This document shows, one piece after another, positions 22,469 to 30,900 of a stretch of 34,291 bases of DNA (the first letter of the stretch is position 1; every line of letters starts with the position of its first letter). The stretch is from JBFWWP01 sp050246115. GTDB lineage: Bacteria; Planctomycetota; UBA8108; UBA1146; JAJFFE01. The stretch spans positions 1-34,291 of the forward strand of contig JBFWWP010000044.1 of assembly GCA_050246115.1 (NCBI GenBank), given 5' to 3'. Made by a program: the position numbers and the translations under genes. Under the pieces are notes generated by a model that had not been told where the DNA came from, searched no databases, and saw only the letters and a program-made list of their open reading frames with translations.

Positions 22469-24652
22469 ATGGCTGCCAAGAACACTGCGCACCGGTGGAG
22501 CTTCTATCGCGCCGGCGGCGTCGACCAAGTACGCCTGGACCGAGGCGTCGACATTGTGAATCTCGATCAGCTCGATCAGAAGTTGTGGGTGGCCCTCAGC
22601 TGCCCGGTGAGGGGGCTGTACTTCGACGAGCGTACGCTCGATCTCCTGGATACGGACCGAGACGGGCGCGTGCGGGCTCCGGAGATCATTGCCGCGGTCG
22701 AGTGGTTGGGCAACGTGCTGAAGAACCCCGACGAACTCGTGAAAGGGAAGGACGGGGTCGCGCTCGCCTCCATTGACCCGACCACACCGGACGGCAAGCG
22801 GGTGCTGGCTTCCGCGAAGCACATCTTGGCGGGCCTGGGGCGTGCCGATGCCGCGGAGATCACCGTCGAGGACTCGGGCAAAGCCACGGCGTTGGTGGCT
22901 GCGGGCAAGTACAACGGCGATGGCGTGGTGCCGCCCGCGTCCATCGACGACGAGAAGCTGCGCGCGGTGGCACAGGACGTGGTCGATTGCACCGGGGGCG
23001 CGCGCGACGGCTCGGGTGCGATGGGATTCGATACCCGCACCGTGGCCGCGTTCTTCGACCAGTGCACGGCCTACGATGCTTGGTGCAAGAAGGCCGACGC
23101 CGAGGGGGCCCAGCTCCTGCCGTTCGGGGATAAGACTGCGGCGATCCATGGCGCCGTGGCGGCCGTGGAAGCGAAGGTCAACGACTTCTTCGCGCGCTGC
23201 CGCCTGGCGGCGTTCGACGCTCGTGCCGCTGCCGTGCTGAATCGTGGCGAGGCCGACTATCTGGCCATTGCTGCGCAAGACCTCAAGATCACGGCCGACG
23301 AGGTGAGCGGGTTCCCGCTCGCCACCATCCAACCCGATCGCGCCCTGCCGCTCACTCGCGGCGTGAACCCAGCCTGGGCCCAGGCGTTGAGCGCGCTTCG
23401 CGCCTACGTGGGTAAGGATGAACTCACCGAGTCCGACTGGCTGGCGCTGGTCGGAAAGCTCGGTCCGTATCGCGCTTGGTTGGAGGGTAAGCAAGGCGCG
23501 GCCGTGGAGAAGCTCGGGATTGCCCGCGTGCGCGCGATCCTGGGCGGGAACGTTCGCGGGGCGCTCGAAAAGTGCATTGCGGCGGACCTGGCGCTGGCCG
23601 AGGAAGTCAACGGGGCGTCGCAAGTCGAGAAGCTCACGCGCTACTGCCGCGACTTGCACCGCCTTCTCAACAACTTCGTGTCGTTCACGGACTTCTACTC
23701 GCGGAGGAAGGCCATTTTCCAGGCTGGCACGCTGTTTCTCGACGGCCGCGCCCTGGATCTCTGCGTGCGCGTCGATGACGCCGGCAAGCACAGCGGACTG
23801 GCGGCAATGGCCAAAACGTTCCTGGCCTATGTGGACTGTTCACGGCCATCGGGCGAGAAGATGACGGTTGCCTGCGCGTTCACGTCGGGCGACTCCGACA
23901 ACTTGTTCGTGGGGCGCAACGGCCTGTTCTACAGTCGCGACGGCCGCGACTGGGACGCCACGATCACCAAGATCATCGACAACCCGATCAGCGTACGCCA
24001 AGCGTTCTGGTCGCCCTACAAGAAGCTCGTGCGGTGGATCGAGGAGCAAGTCGCAAAGCGCGCAGCCGCTGCAGACGAGGCATCGACGGCGAAGCTGCAA
24101 AGCGCTGCCGCGTCGACCGGCGAAGCCGCCGCGAGTGGCGCCCCGAAGGAGAAGCCCAAGTTCGACGTCGGGGTCATCGCCGCCCTCGGTGTTGCGGTCG
24201 GCGGCATCACTGCGGCGTTGGCCGGGGTGTTTGGCGCGCTCTCCGAGATGGAGTGGTGGAAGCTGCCCTTGGTATTCGTCGGAGTGATGCTCGCGATCTC
24301 CGGCCCGTCGATGATCATCGCCTGGTTGAAGCTGCGGCAGCGAAACTTGGGGCCGATCCTCGACGCGAACGGTTGGGCCGTCAATGCGCTCACCAAGGTG
24401 AACATCCCGTTGGGAGGGGCGCTCACGGCCCTACCCAACTTGCCGCCGGGCTCTCAGCGCTCGCTGAAGGATCCGTACGCGCCGAAGAAGAGCATTTGGC
24501 CGCGGCTCTTCCTGTTCCTCATCGTGCTTGGCGCCACGGGCTACGGGCTGTGGTGGTTCGAGGTTGCGCGCGACAAGTGGCCGGAGTGGCTGCCGACGCC
24601 GAAGAAGGAAGCCCCCGTCGATCCGGCTACGCCGCCGGCAGAGAACCGATAG
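22469..24652 (+). CDS. EF-hand protein with three C-terminal membrane helices, 727 aa
   Basis: No named family recognised. Residues 61-72 form a canonical EF-hand calcium loop (DTDRDGRVRAPE; ligands D61, D63, D65, E72). A second, degenerate loop may lie at about 150-160 (KYNGDGVVPPASID). The long middle part (about 75-530) is soluble and helical, with repeated Ala/Lys/Asp-rich segments and several Cys. A polar Ala/Ser linker (about 535-562) precedes membrane helices at about 567-590, 599-620 and 677-700 (VGVIAALGVAVGGITAALAG, LVFVGVMLAISGPSMIIAWL, LFLFLIVLGATGYGLWWF). The soluble part is therefore probably cytoplasmic or anchored at the inner membrane. ATG 22469 has AAGGA 7 bases upstream; GTG 22466 is in frame. 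It is a single gene, convergent with the TPR gene downstream. Confidence 0.75.
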   Translation: MAAKNTAHRWSFYRAGGVDQVRLDRGVDIVNLDQLDQKLWVALSCPVRGLYFDERTLDLLDTDRDGRVRAPEIIAAVEWLGNVLKNPDELVKGKDGVALASIDPTTPDGKRVLASAKHILAGLGRADAAEITVEDSGKATALVAAGKYNGDGVVPPASIDDEKLRAVAQDVVDCTGGARDGSGAMGFDTRTVAAFFDQCTAYDAWCKKADAEGAQLLPFGDKTAAIHGAVAAVEAKVNDFFARCRLAAFDARAAAVLNRGEADYLAIAAQDLKITADEVSGFPLATIQPDRALPLTRGVNPAWAQALSALRAYVGKDELTESDWLALVGKLGPYRAWLEGKQGAAVEKLGIARVRAILGGNVRGALEKCIAADLALAEEVNGASQVEKLTRYCRDLHRLLNNFVSFTDFYSRRKAIFQAGTLFLDGRALDLCVRVDDAGKHSGLAAMAKTFLAYVDCSRPSGEKMTVACAFTSGDSDNLFVGRNGLFYSRDGRDWDATITKIIDNPISVRQAFWSPYKKLVRWIEEQVAKRAAAADEASTAKLQSAAASTGEAAASGAPKEKPKFDVGVIAALGVAVGGITAALAGVFGALSEMEWWKLPLVFVGVMLAISGPSMIIAWLKLRQRNLGPILDANGWAVNALTKVNIPLGGALTALPNLPPGSQRSLKDPYAPKKSIWPRLFLFLIVLGATGYGLWWFEVARDKWPEWLPTPKKEAPVDPATPPAENR

Positions 24653-24707
24653 CAGACGCGGCTGAGACCGTGGCCACGGGGGGCGAAAGTCCCTTGCGAG
24701 AGAAGAA

Positions 24708-24743
24708 GTCCCCGAGCCAGTGCGCACGCGCTGGCTCGGGGAT
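24708..24743. terminator. strong bidirectional hairpin between convergent genes
   Basis: CCCCGAGCCAG at 24710-24720 pairs perfectly with CTGGCTCGGGG at 24731-24741; one T-A pair and a G-T wobble extend it outward. It stands between the plus-strand end at 24652 and the minus-strand end at 24797. No T-run follows on the plus strand; on the minus strand a pyrimidine-rich CTTCTTCTCTC follows. Confidence 0.7.
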
Positions 24744-24796
24744 GACTTGGGCGACGGTTCCGTCAACGAATCGCTGAATCGGTTCCTGAGCCGGGG

Positions 24797-25660
24797 CTAC
24801 TTCTTCTGGAAGTATTTGAGGACGTTCACGGCTTGGGTCGTGGCGGTGATGACCTCCGCTGGGACGCGGTTCTCCGGTGCCCGCGCCAGGAACTTCTCGT
24901 AGCTTTCGATGGCGGCCTGGACCTTCGTGGGATTGCCGTACGATCCTGGGTCGGACGAAATCGTGATCGCGGCCCATCGTTGCAGCGCGTAGACCCCGGC
25001 GCACGGTCCCGCCGGCAGCAGTTCGACGGTCTTACCGTAGGCTTCGATTGCCTTCGCGGGTGTGTCCTGCTGTTCGTAGAGCACTCCCAACGTGAACGCG
25101 ATCTCCCAGCTCTGCCGGGCGACGCTGAGGGCCTGTTCGAGGCGCGCGATCCCGGCCTCGCGCTTTCCGGCTGCAGCTTCGAGGCGAGCCGTTGCCACTT
25201 GGTAGTGGGCGAAGAGAGGCGAGTTCTTCTTGCTCGCCGTGCGTGCCGCCTTGAGTTGCTTCTGTGCACCCTCGAGGTCGTTCCTGGCAATGCAGATCTC
25301 TGCCCGCCGAACGGCCACTTGCTCGCGGCCGGGCAAGAGTGCGTCGGCCTTCTTCAAGAAATCGAGGGCTTTGTCGAGATCGTTCGCGGCGGTCGCCATC
25401 ACGCCGAGGACGTACGCCGCGTTGAAGCGATCGACGGCCTTCTCGTTCTCGTCCGCGAGAATGGCTTCGAAGGCCTCGGCTGACGGCTTTCCTTGCTGGT
25501 AGAGTTGCCACGCTCGTTGGAACTTCTCGGAGCCAACGACCTGCTGCTTGCCGCCGTAGATGAGTGCAGAGGAGTGAGTCGCGGCAAACACCAGCACGAA
25601 GAGTGCGAGGCGGCGCGCCGTAGCACCGGCGGCCTCTCGCGTTGCCATGGAGTTCCTCAT
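24797..25660 (-). CDS. exported TPR-repeat protein, 287 aa
   Basis: A signal peptide is seen (RRLALFVLVFAATHSSA, about residues 16-32), so the protein works outside the cytoplasm. The rest is built of about six TPR-type helical hairpins, for example AVDRFNAAYVLGVMATAAND, QVAVRRAEICIARNDLEGAQ, AGIARLEQALSVARQSWEI and GVLYEQQDTPAKAIEAYGK. Such solenoids are protein-binding scaffolds; the partner is unknown. ATG 25660 has an AAGGA site 7 bases upstream. ATG 25648 is an alternative with AGGA 5 bases upstream, and either leaves the signal peptide intact. The small secreted gene lies upstream on the same strand, but about 150 bases and a hairpin separate them, so separate transcription is likely. 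Confidence 0.82.
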   Translation of the reverse strand: MRNSMATREAAGATARRLALFVLVFAATHSSALIYGGKQQVVGSEKFQRAWQLYQQGKPSAEAFEAILADENEKAVDRFNAAYVLGVMATAANDLDKALDFLKKADALLPGREQVAVRRAEICIARNDLEGAQKQLKAARTASKKNSPLFAHYQVATARLEAAAGKREAGIARLEQALSVARQSWEIAFTLGVLYEQQDTPAKAIEAYGKTVELLPAGPCAGVYALQRWAAITISSDPGSYGNPTKVQAAIESYEKFLARAPENRVPAEVITATTQAVNVLKYFQKK

Positions 25661-25762
25661 CAGGGGTTCCTTGCTGTTCGAGGCCTGTCGTTACGGAAAG
25701 CCAGCGTAGTCCCGTTCTTCCCGAGGGCACCCTCGCTGGTCGGTGAGGGTCCCAAGCCAGTG

Positions 25763-25798
25763 CCGAAGGGGGCCGGCCGAAGCCGAGCCTCCCTTCGG
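25763..25798 (-). terminator. hairpin downstream of the small secreted protein gene
   Basis: CCGAAGGG at 25763-25770 pairs with CCCTTCGG at 25791-25798 (8 base pairs, 20-base loop). It lies 16 bases past the end of the minus-strand gene at 25814. A smaller stem, CGAGGG-CA-CCCTCG, is at about 25722-25735. There is no T-run. Confidence 0.4.
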
Positions 25799-25813
25799 AT
25801 GACTCATCCCATC

Positions 25814-26002
25814 TCAGGACTCGAGTTCGCCCAGCGCGATCGTGGTGAGGGGAAGCTTCTGCACCACTTCGAACCCGGCAGTCGTCGCAGCCTGAGCCAG
25901 GGGACACTCATGTCGGCTGCAGGCGGTGCCTGCGGCGCCGACGGACAGCACTGGCGCCGCGATCAGCGCGCTCAACCACAGAACCTCGAGGATCTTCCGC
26001 AT
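25814..26002 (-). CDS. small exported protein of unknown function, 62 aa
   Basis: The N-terminus is a clear signal or anchor sequence (ILEVLWLSALIAAPVLSVGA, about residues 4-23). The mature part, from about residue 26, is about 36 residues with two Cys (ACSRHECPLA) and a hydrophobic end (QKLPLTTIALGELES). The start ATG 26002 has AAGGGA 8 bases upstream; the open frame extends further up to 26170 but without protein-like composition. It is divergent from the sigma factor gene. No family is recognised. The two close Cys could be disulfide-bonded, and the neighbouring anti-sigma factor with a CPLC domain is a possible partner, but this is speculation. Confidence 0.55.
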   Translation of the reverse strand: MRKILEVLWLSALIAAPVLSVGAAGTACSRHECPLAQAATTAGFEVVQKLPLTTIALGELES

Positions 26003-26075
26003 CTCACGATTCCCTTCTATTCCGAACCAGGGGGTATCTGGCCGTAACACAATCCACTTCGACGAGTCTCTGACA

Positions 26076-26717
26076 ATGCAGAACCGTCTCCGCGCCGCGC
26101 TCCTCAAACTTTCTGGCCGCTGCCGTCGACCGGCACGACTCGAGGCGCTAGCATCGAGCCCCGGCGTCACTCACGATCCGCGCCACCCACCGCGCTTTGC
26201 GCGGTCCCTCCTCCGCTCGAACGTCCACGACGCGTCTTTCGGCGCTCGGCCCGTCGGGCAATCCACGGCTCCCGAATTCCTGACATTTCTTGAGGCGCCG
26301 GACCGATCGGCGACTCTCGATTGGGGACACATGGCGACACCCGACAGCGGCGCGCCGAGCAGCGGCCGCGCCTATCTCTACAAAGTGGCGCTCAACGAGT
26401 GGCGTCGCTGCGCGGGCCGCGATCGTCGACGGCGCGAATCGCTCACGAGACTAGGCTCGTCGGAGCTCTCGGGTGAAGACTCCATCGGGCCGTTGAGGTC
26501 GCTCGAGGAACTGGAGCGGCAGCGGGCAGTGTGGTTGGCCATCGAGAGGTTACCGACCCCGCAGCGGGAGGTATTCCTGTTGCACCGATTCGAAGGCCTC
26601 AGCTGTTGCCAAATCGCGGACGTGCAAGGGGAGAAGCGCAAGACCGTGGAGTCGCGACTGCGACTGGCCCTGCTGAAGTTGACGGAAACCCTGAGGCTCC
26701 AGGAGGATCGACTGTGA
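26076..26717 (+). CDS. ECF-like sigma factor lacking a recognisable core-binding region 2.1/2.2
   Basis: The recognisable part begins near 26331 (residue 86). A segment resembling region 2.3/2.4 (RAYLYKVALNEWRRCAGRDR) is followed by an acidic linker and a clear region 4 (AIERLPTPQREVFLLHRFEG, then KRKTVESRLRLALLKLTETL). Upstream, the frame stays open, but its Arg/Ser/Pro-rich sequence shows nothing like the region 2.2 helix (compare DLTQETFLQAF in the 6438 gene), and the two other forward frames have stops there and no such motif. The start is uncertain: ATG 26076 gives 213 residues but has no ribosome site; ATG 26331 has GGGGA only 3 bases away and gives 128. The stop codon overlaps the next gene's GTG, the usual sigma/anti-sigma coupling. 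The protein may be truncated, divergent or frameshifted. Confidence 0.65.
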   Translation: MQNRLRAALLKLSGRCRRPARLEALASSPGVTHDPRHPPRFARSLLRSNVHDASFGARPVGQSTAPEFLTFLEAPDRSATLDWGHMATPDSGAPSSGRAYLYKVALNEWRRCAGRDRRRRESLTRLGSSELSGEDSIGPLRSLEELERQRAVWLAIERLPTPQREVFLLHRFEGLSCCQIADVQGEKRKTVESRLRLALLKLTETLRLQEDRL

Positions 26718-27826
26718 GTTGCGAAGCCCTTCAGGGACGGATTCCGGACTGGATCCTCGGCCGCCTCGGACCGATTGAGGCGCAGGAACTGGAAAGCCAC
26801 GTGGCCGAGTGCGCTCGGTGTCGGGAGTTCGCCGAGGCCGCACGAGCGGTCTACGGGATTCCGCTCGCCGATCGTTGGGAGGCGATGGCCCGAGAGCGGA
26901 CTCTGCGCTTACGACGCGGCCCGCGCCCGGGGCGCCGCGGCTGGACGGGCTGGGCGCGGGTCGCCGCGCTGATTCTGGTTTCGGTCGGTATCTTCACGGT
27001 CATCGATCGTTGGTGGAGCCATCCGCGGAGTTCCCGGGAAGCTCCGACTTCGGATCGAGTCGCGGAGTTCGTGCCCCTGCCGTTTCCCGTGATGTCCCTC
27101 GAGTTGCCACCGCTCCCCACCGCTCTGGCGGAAGGCTGGATCACCTCTCGCGCCGAAGCCGAAACCCTGTCTCGTTTCGGGGGGCGGCCCATTCTCGTCG
27201 AGTATGCTTCGCCGTTCTGCCCCTTGTGCGCCCAGATGAAGCAGCAACTCGAGACCGACGCCGGCCGCGACCTGCTGAGCGGGTTCGTTCTGTTGCGGCA
27301 GGAATACGACCGCGAAAGCCTCGCCCAGCTCGCCAAGCCGGTCTCGGGCGCGCTGTTCCCGCCGGTGTTCGAGGTTCGTTACGAGGAACTGGCGACCGAG
27401 CCCGAAGGCGGGCTGACCTCGCTGGAACAACTCGCCGCGTTGCTCGCCGGTTGGAGCACGATCCGGCAACAGGAACGCAGCGGACGGACGGACCAGGCCC
27501 TCCCGCCCGCCGAGTTCCGGCATGCCGCCGAGTTGCTTGCTGGAGTCCCTCGCCAGCTCGAGGAGGGGCGTATTCGCGCGGCTCTCGAGACGCTCCATGA
27601 GGTTCGGGGCCTTGGCGACCGGTTCGACACCGACTTCGCATCGCTTGCCGGCCGGCTGCTGGAACAGCTGCACACCCAACTCGAACGAGTGGCGGCTGAC
27701 CTGCGGGCTCTGAGCTCCGGCACCGCCGACGACCGGACCCGGGCACGGGATCTGGCTCGACGGTTGGCCATCGAGTCGGCGGGTTGGCCGGTTGCCGATC
27801 GCCTGTCGTCCATCGCGCAGGAGTGA
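26714..27826 (+). CDS. anti-sigma factor fused to an extracytoplasmic thioredoxin-like domain, 370 aa
   Basis: The N-terminus is a ZAS zinc finger: C3 and the H-x3-C-x2-C motif H29, C33, C36 (SHVAECARC). A basic stretch precedes one membrane helix at about 81-97 (ARVAALILVSVGIFTVI). Outside the membrane, residues about 140-245 are thioredoxin-like: GRPILVEYASPFCPLCAQMK places the CxxC pair at C169/C172, and LFPPVFEVRY resembles the cis-Pro segment. A helical region of about 120 residues follows (ELLAGVPRQLEEGRIRAAL onward). The GTG start at 26714 has an ideal AGGAGG site at 26701-26706 and overlaps the sigma stop codon. The layout suggests a thiol-redox sensor outside the membrane controlling the sigma factor inside. 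Such fusions are unusual; function is inferred. Confidence 0.85.
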   Translation: MSCEALQGRIPDWILGRLGPIEAQELESHVAECARCREFAEAARAVYGIPLADRWEAMARERTLRLRRGPRPGRRGWTGWARVAALILVSVGIFTVIDRWWSHPRSSREAPTSDRVAEFVPLPFPVMSLELPPLPTALAEGWITSRAEAETLSRFGGRPILVEYASPFCPLCAQMKQQLETDAGRDLLSGFVLLRQEYDRESLAQLAKPVSGALFPPVFEVRYEELATEPEGGLTSLEQLAALLAGWSTIRQQERSGRTDQALPPAEFRHAAELLAGVPRQLEEGRIRAALETLHEVRGLGDRFDTDFASLAGRLLEQLHTQLERVAADLRALSSGTADDRTRARDLARRLAIESAGWPVADRLSSIAQE

Positions 27827-27866
27827 CCTTCGTCACCGTCCGCTCTCGAGATCCGCCCCGGAGATG

Positions 27867-27903
27867 CCGTTGGCCCGATCCTCGACAAGGATCGGGCCAA
27901 CGG
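27867..27903. terminator. perfect 16-base-pair hairpin between convergent genes
   Basis: The arm 27867-27882 (CCGTTGGCCCGATCCT) is exactly complementary to 27888-27903 around the loop CGACA. It lies 40 bases after the plus-strand stop codon and 55 before the minus-strand gene end. No T-run is present on either side. A bidirectional transcription end is inferred. Confidence 0.75.
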
Positions 27904-27958
27904 TACGGGCGCGCAAGTTCCGCAGACTCCTCCGCTCGATGAGAAGACGGCAACGCTT

Positions 27959-30900
27959 CTACTGTTTGGGTGGCTCCACCTCGAGCACCTGAGCCCCTTC
28001 GGTGTCGTGCAAGACGAGAACCGAGAACCGGTCGACCGCATCGAGTTCATCGACCGACAACGCCGCGTAGTCGAAGCGACCGAGCAAGTCCGTGTATCCG
28101 TCCTTGAAGAAGCGGGTCGCTCCGTTCGAGTTCCGGGCGTACACCTTGACGTAGGTCTGCGGGAGCGGTCCACCGCGGTCACGGAACACGCGAAGTTGCC
28201 CGTAGCGCTCGGCGAGTTGGACGTTCAACTGGCTGGCGTAGCGAGTCTGGGAGCGACGCTTTCCGGCCGCCACGACCTCGACGATCACGTTGGCCGAGCG
28301 GAACGGTTCGGGGAGCTCGAACGCCCACGCGTTGCGATCGACCGGGAGTTCGACGAAGGTGCTGAGCGCCGGCCGCACCGCGGCCCAAGGTTCGAGCCCC
28401 TGCTGCTGCGAGGTCGGATCCTTCGCGAATGGCTGGGACGAAAACAGCAGTTCGATGTCCATGCGGTAGTAGTTGACGCGGCAGCTGGCGAGATTGCGAT
28501 AGTCGAGGAGCACCTGCTGACCGACGAGCCGCACGTCGAAGCTGGGTTCGGCAGCAGCGAGGTCAGCATTGCTGGCGTCGTCGGTCTTGTCCCGACCCGT
28601 TTCGGTTCTCACGCCGGAGACTTCGTCCAAGTACCGCAGGAGCGCTCGGAACCGCTCCCGCCAGTCTTCCACGGGGTAGTCGGCGTGGCGCTGCGCGATC
28701 TCGCGCGCCGCTTCCGGAGTCGCAGAGAACAGACTCGAGTACGCCGCGAGATAGTCGTACTGGACGTGGGTTGCGAGCCGCGCGCGATCGACCCGAGCGA
28801 ACTCGCGTGCGGCTTCCTCGATCCGATCCTGCAGCAGCAGATAGTAGGAGGCCGCTAGTCGATCCTCGGCGGTGACTTGCCGCTTCTGGCAGAGCTGCTC
28901 CAAGAAGCGTTCGTACTGACTGTGGAAGGCGGCGTTGTCGATGGTCCGGTGGGCGCCGAAACGGTGCGCGCGGGCGTTGACGAGAGGGTCGTACTCGAGG
29001 TGTTCGTACCAGTAGCGCTCGACGGGTCGGGTCGTAACCAGATCCGAATCGAACCAGCTTCCGCACGCCATGAGCAGGTCCTCGGCGTGTCGCAGGTACT
29101 CCCGCGCCGTTTCGCGGTCGTTGTGGAGCAGCGAGTAGGACCACAGAGTCGAGTCGTAGCTATGGCGTCGGCGGAGAAGTTCGCGCAGTGGCTCCCCGAA
29201 GGACTGGTAGTCTCGTGGATCTCGTAGCCGCCAGGCCACGAGCGCCAGGTCGAGCCGCTCGACGTTGTTGGCTTCTAGGTAGTCGAGCACTCGAGCGGGC
29301 GTTCCCTGCTGGGAGATATGGTTCCAGGAACTCGTGTCGAGCTGGGTCGGCCGTGCCACGACGGCGAGCGTGCGTGCTTCCGCGGCACAGACGAATGAGC
29401 TACCCTGCGACACCTGCACCGGATAGTGCGCGAACTGGCCCGCACGAGGGAAGTAGAAACGATACTCGATGCTCGTGGTCGCGTAGGGAGCGAGCTCCAC
29501 GAAACGCCCGCGGGTGTAGAACCCGCCCTGCACCGGGATGGCTCCGCGCGGGATCTGGAGCAGCAGGTCCAGGCGTTGCACCGACGACGTCGGATTCGTG
29601 ACGATCACCTGGCAGCCGTAGACCGTGTTGACGATCAACTCGCCCGACACGAACTTGTCGCGGCGCTCGCTGCCCTCGAATGCAAAGCGGTCGTCGTCGC
29701 GGTAGAGATTCTGGCCCACCAGGATCGGGGTCGTGAGCGCGGTCGTCGTCGGCAAGACCTCCTGGCAGAAGGCGACCAGGCCGGTGTTCGGCTCGAGGAC
29801 CACGGCTTCCCCAGTCGCCGTACGACGCAGCGGTCCTGGCGCGAACGGCAGGTCGAGGACCGCCAACGCGCACAGCATCTCGGTGAAGGAGTGGGTCGGC
29901 GCCGCGACGTGCGGGGTGATGAAGGGACTGTCGGCATTCGTGCTGCGGTGGGCCGCGTAGTCGACCCAGAAGGCGTTCACGGGGATGAGCTCTTGGCGCT
30001 CGTCGCCGCGCCGGACGTGGTAGTAGTTGCTCTCGGCCAATTCGCGTGTAGCGGGGGTCTTTCGGAAGAAGCGACCGGCGACTTCGAGGTACCCGAGGTC
30101 CTTGTCGAGGGATTCGTCCGCTTCGGCTGCGGGGGCCGCGTCGGCGGGCGGAGTCGGGGCCGGGGAGCTCGGGGCCGCATCGCGCCGGCTCTTGTCCTTC
30201 TTGGCGTCGCTCCTCGACTCGGCGACGAGCCCTAGCGAGCGCGCCCCCGGTGCCTGCCGCGAAAGTTCGCGCGCTGGCTCCTCGGCGGGAGCACCGGCAC
30301 TGCCGGGCTCGAGCGCTCGTCCTTGGAGCGCGGTGCGGAAGCGTCGCAACCAGTCCTCGGGGTCTCGTGGCATCAGCTCATGGCGGTCCTGGAGATGGCG
30401 CGCGGTCGCCGCCGCTTCCCCCGGGAGGCGACTCGCGAGCAGTGCCTTCTCCAAGGCATTCAGCTGCGCGTAAGCCCACGGCTCGATGAAGTCGACCAGG
30501 TCCGCGTCCAGGAAGAAGCGATCGAGGAAAGTAGGATCCTTCTTGTTGCGCAAGGTCGGGAGCACGATCGCGGCGAAGAACTCGGGGTCCTTGCGCCACA
30601 GGAACAAGTTGAGCTCGTGGCATGCGTAGCGCGAGTAGAGCGACCGCTTCTTCTCGGCGGTATGGCTTGGCCAATCGGCCACGAAGGCGAACTCGGCGAG
30701 CGTAGCATTGCCGCTGAGAGTCAGGTACAGGCGATAGACGCTGCCTATGTCGGCGTAGGTCTCGAAGGTCGCGGACGACGCCCGTTCAATGGTCAGGCGG
30801 TCGCCGGCGCGCACCGGGACGACGCGCTTCTGCTCGGCGAAGTGCTGGGCCGCGTCGAGAGACTCCGGCAACGTCAGATCCTTCGGAGTCCATGAACTGC

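Noticed and set aside
22163..23791. Minus-strand frame of 542 codons opposite the EF-hand gene
   Set aside because: Mirror frame with Arg/His-rich composition; the plus-strand gene has a ribosome site, an EF-hand loop and TM helices.
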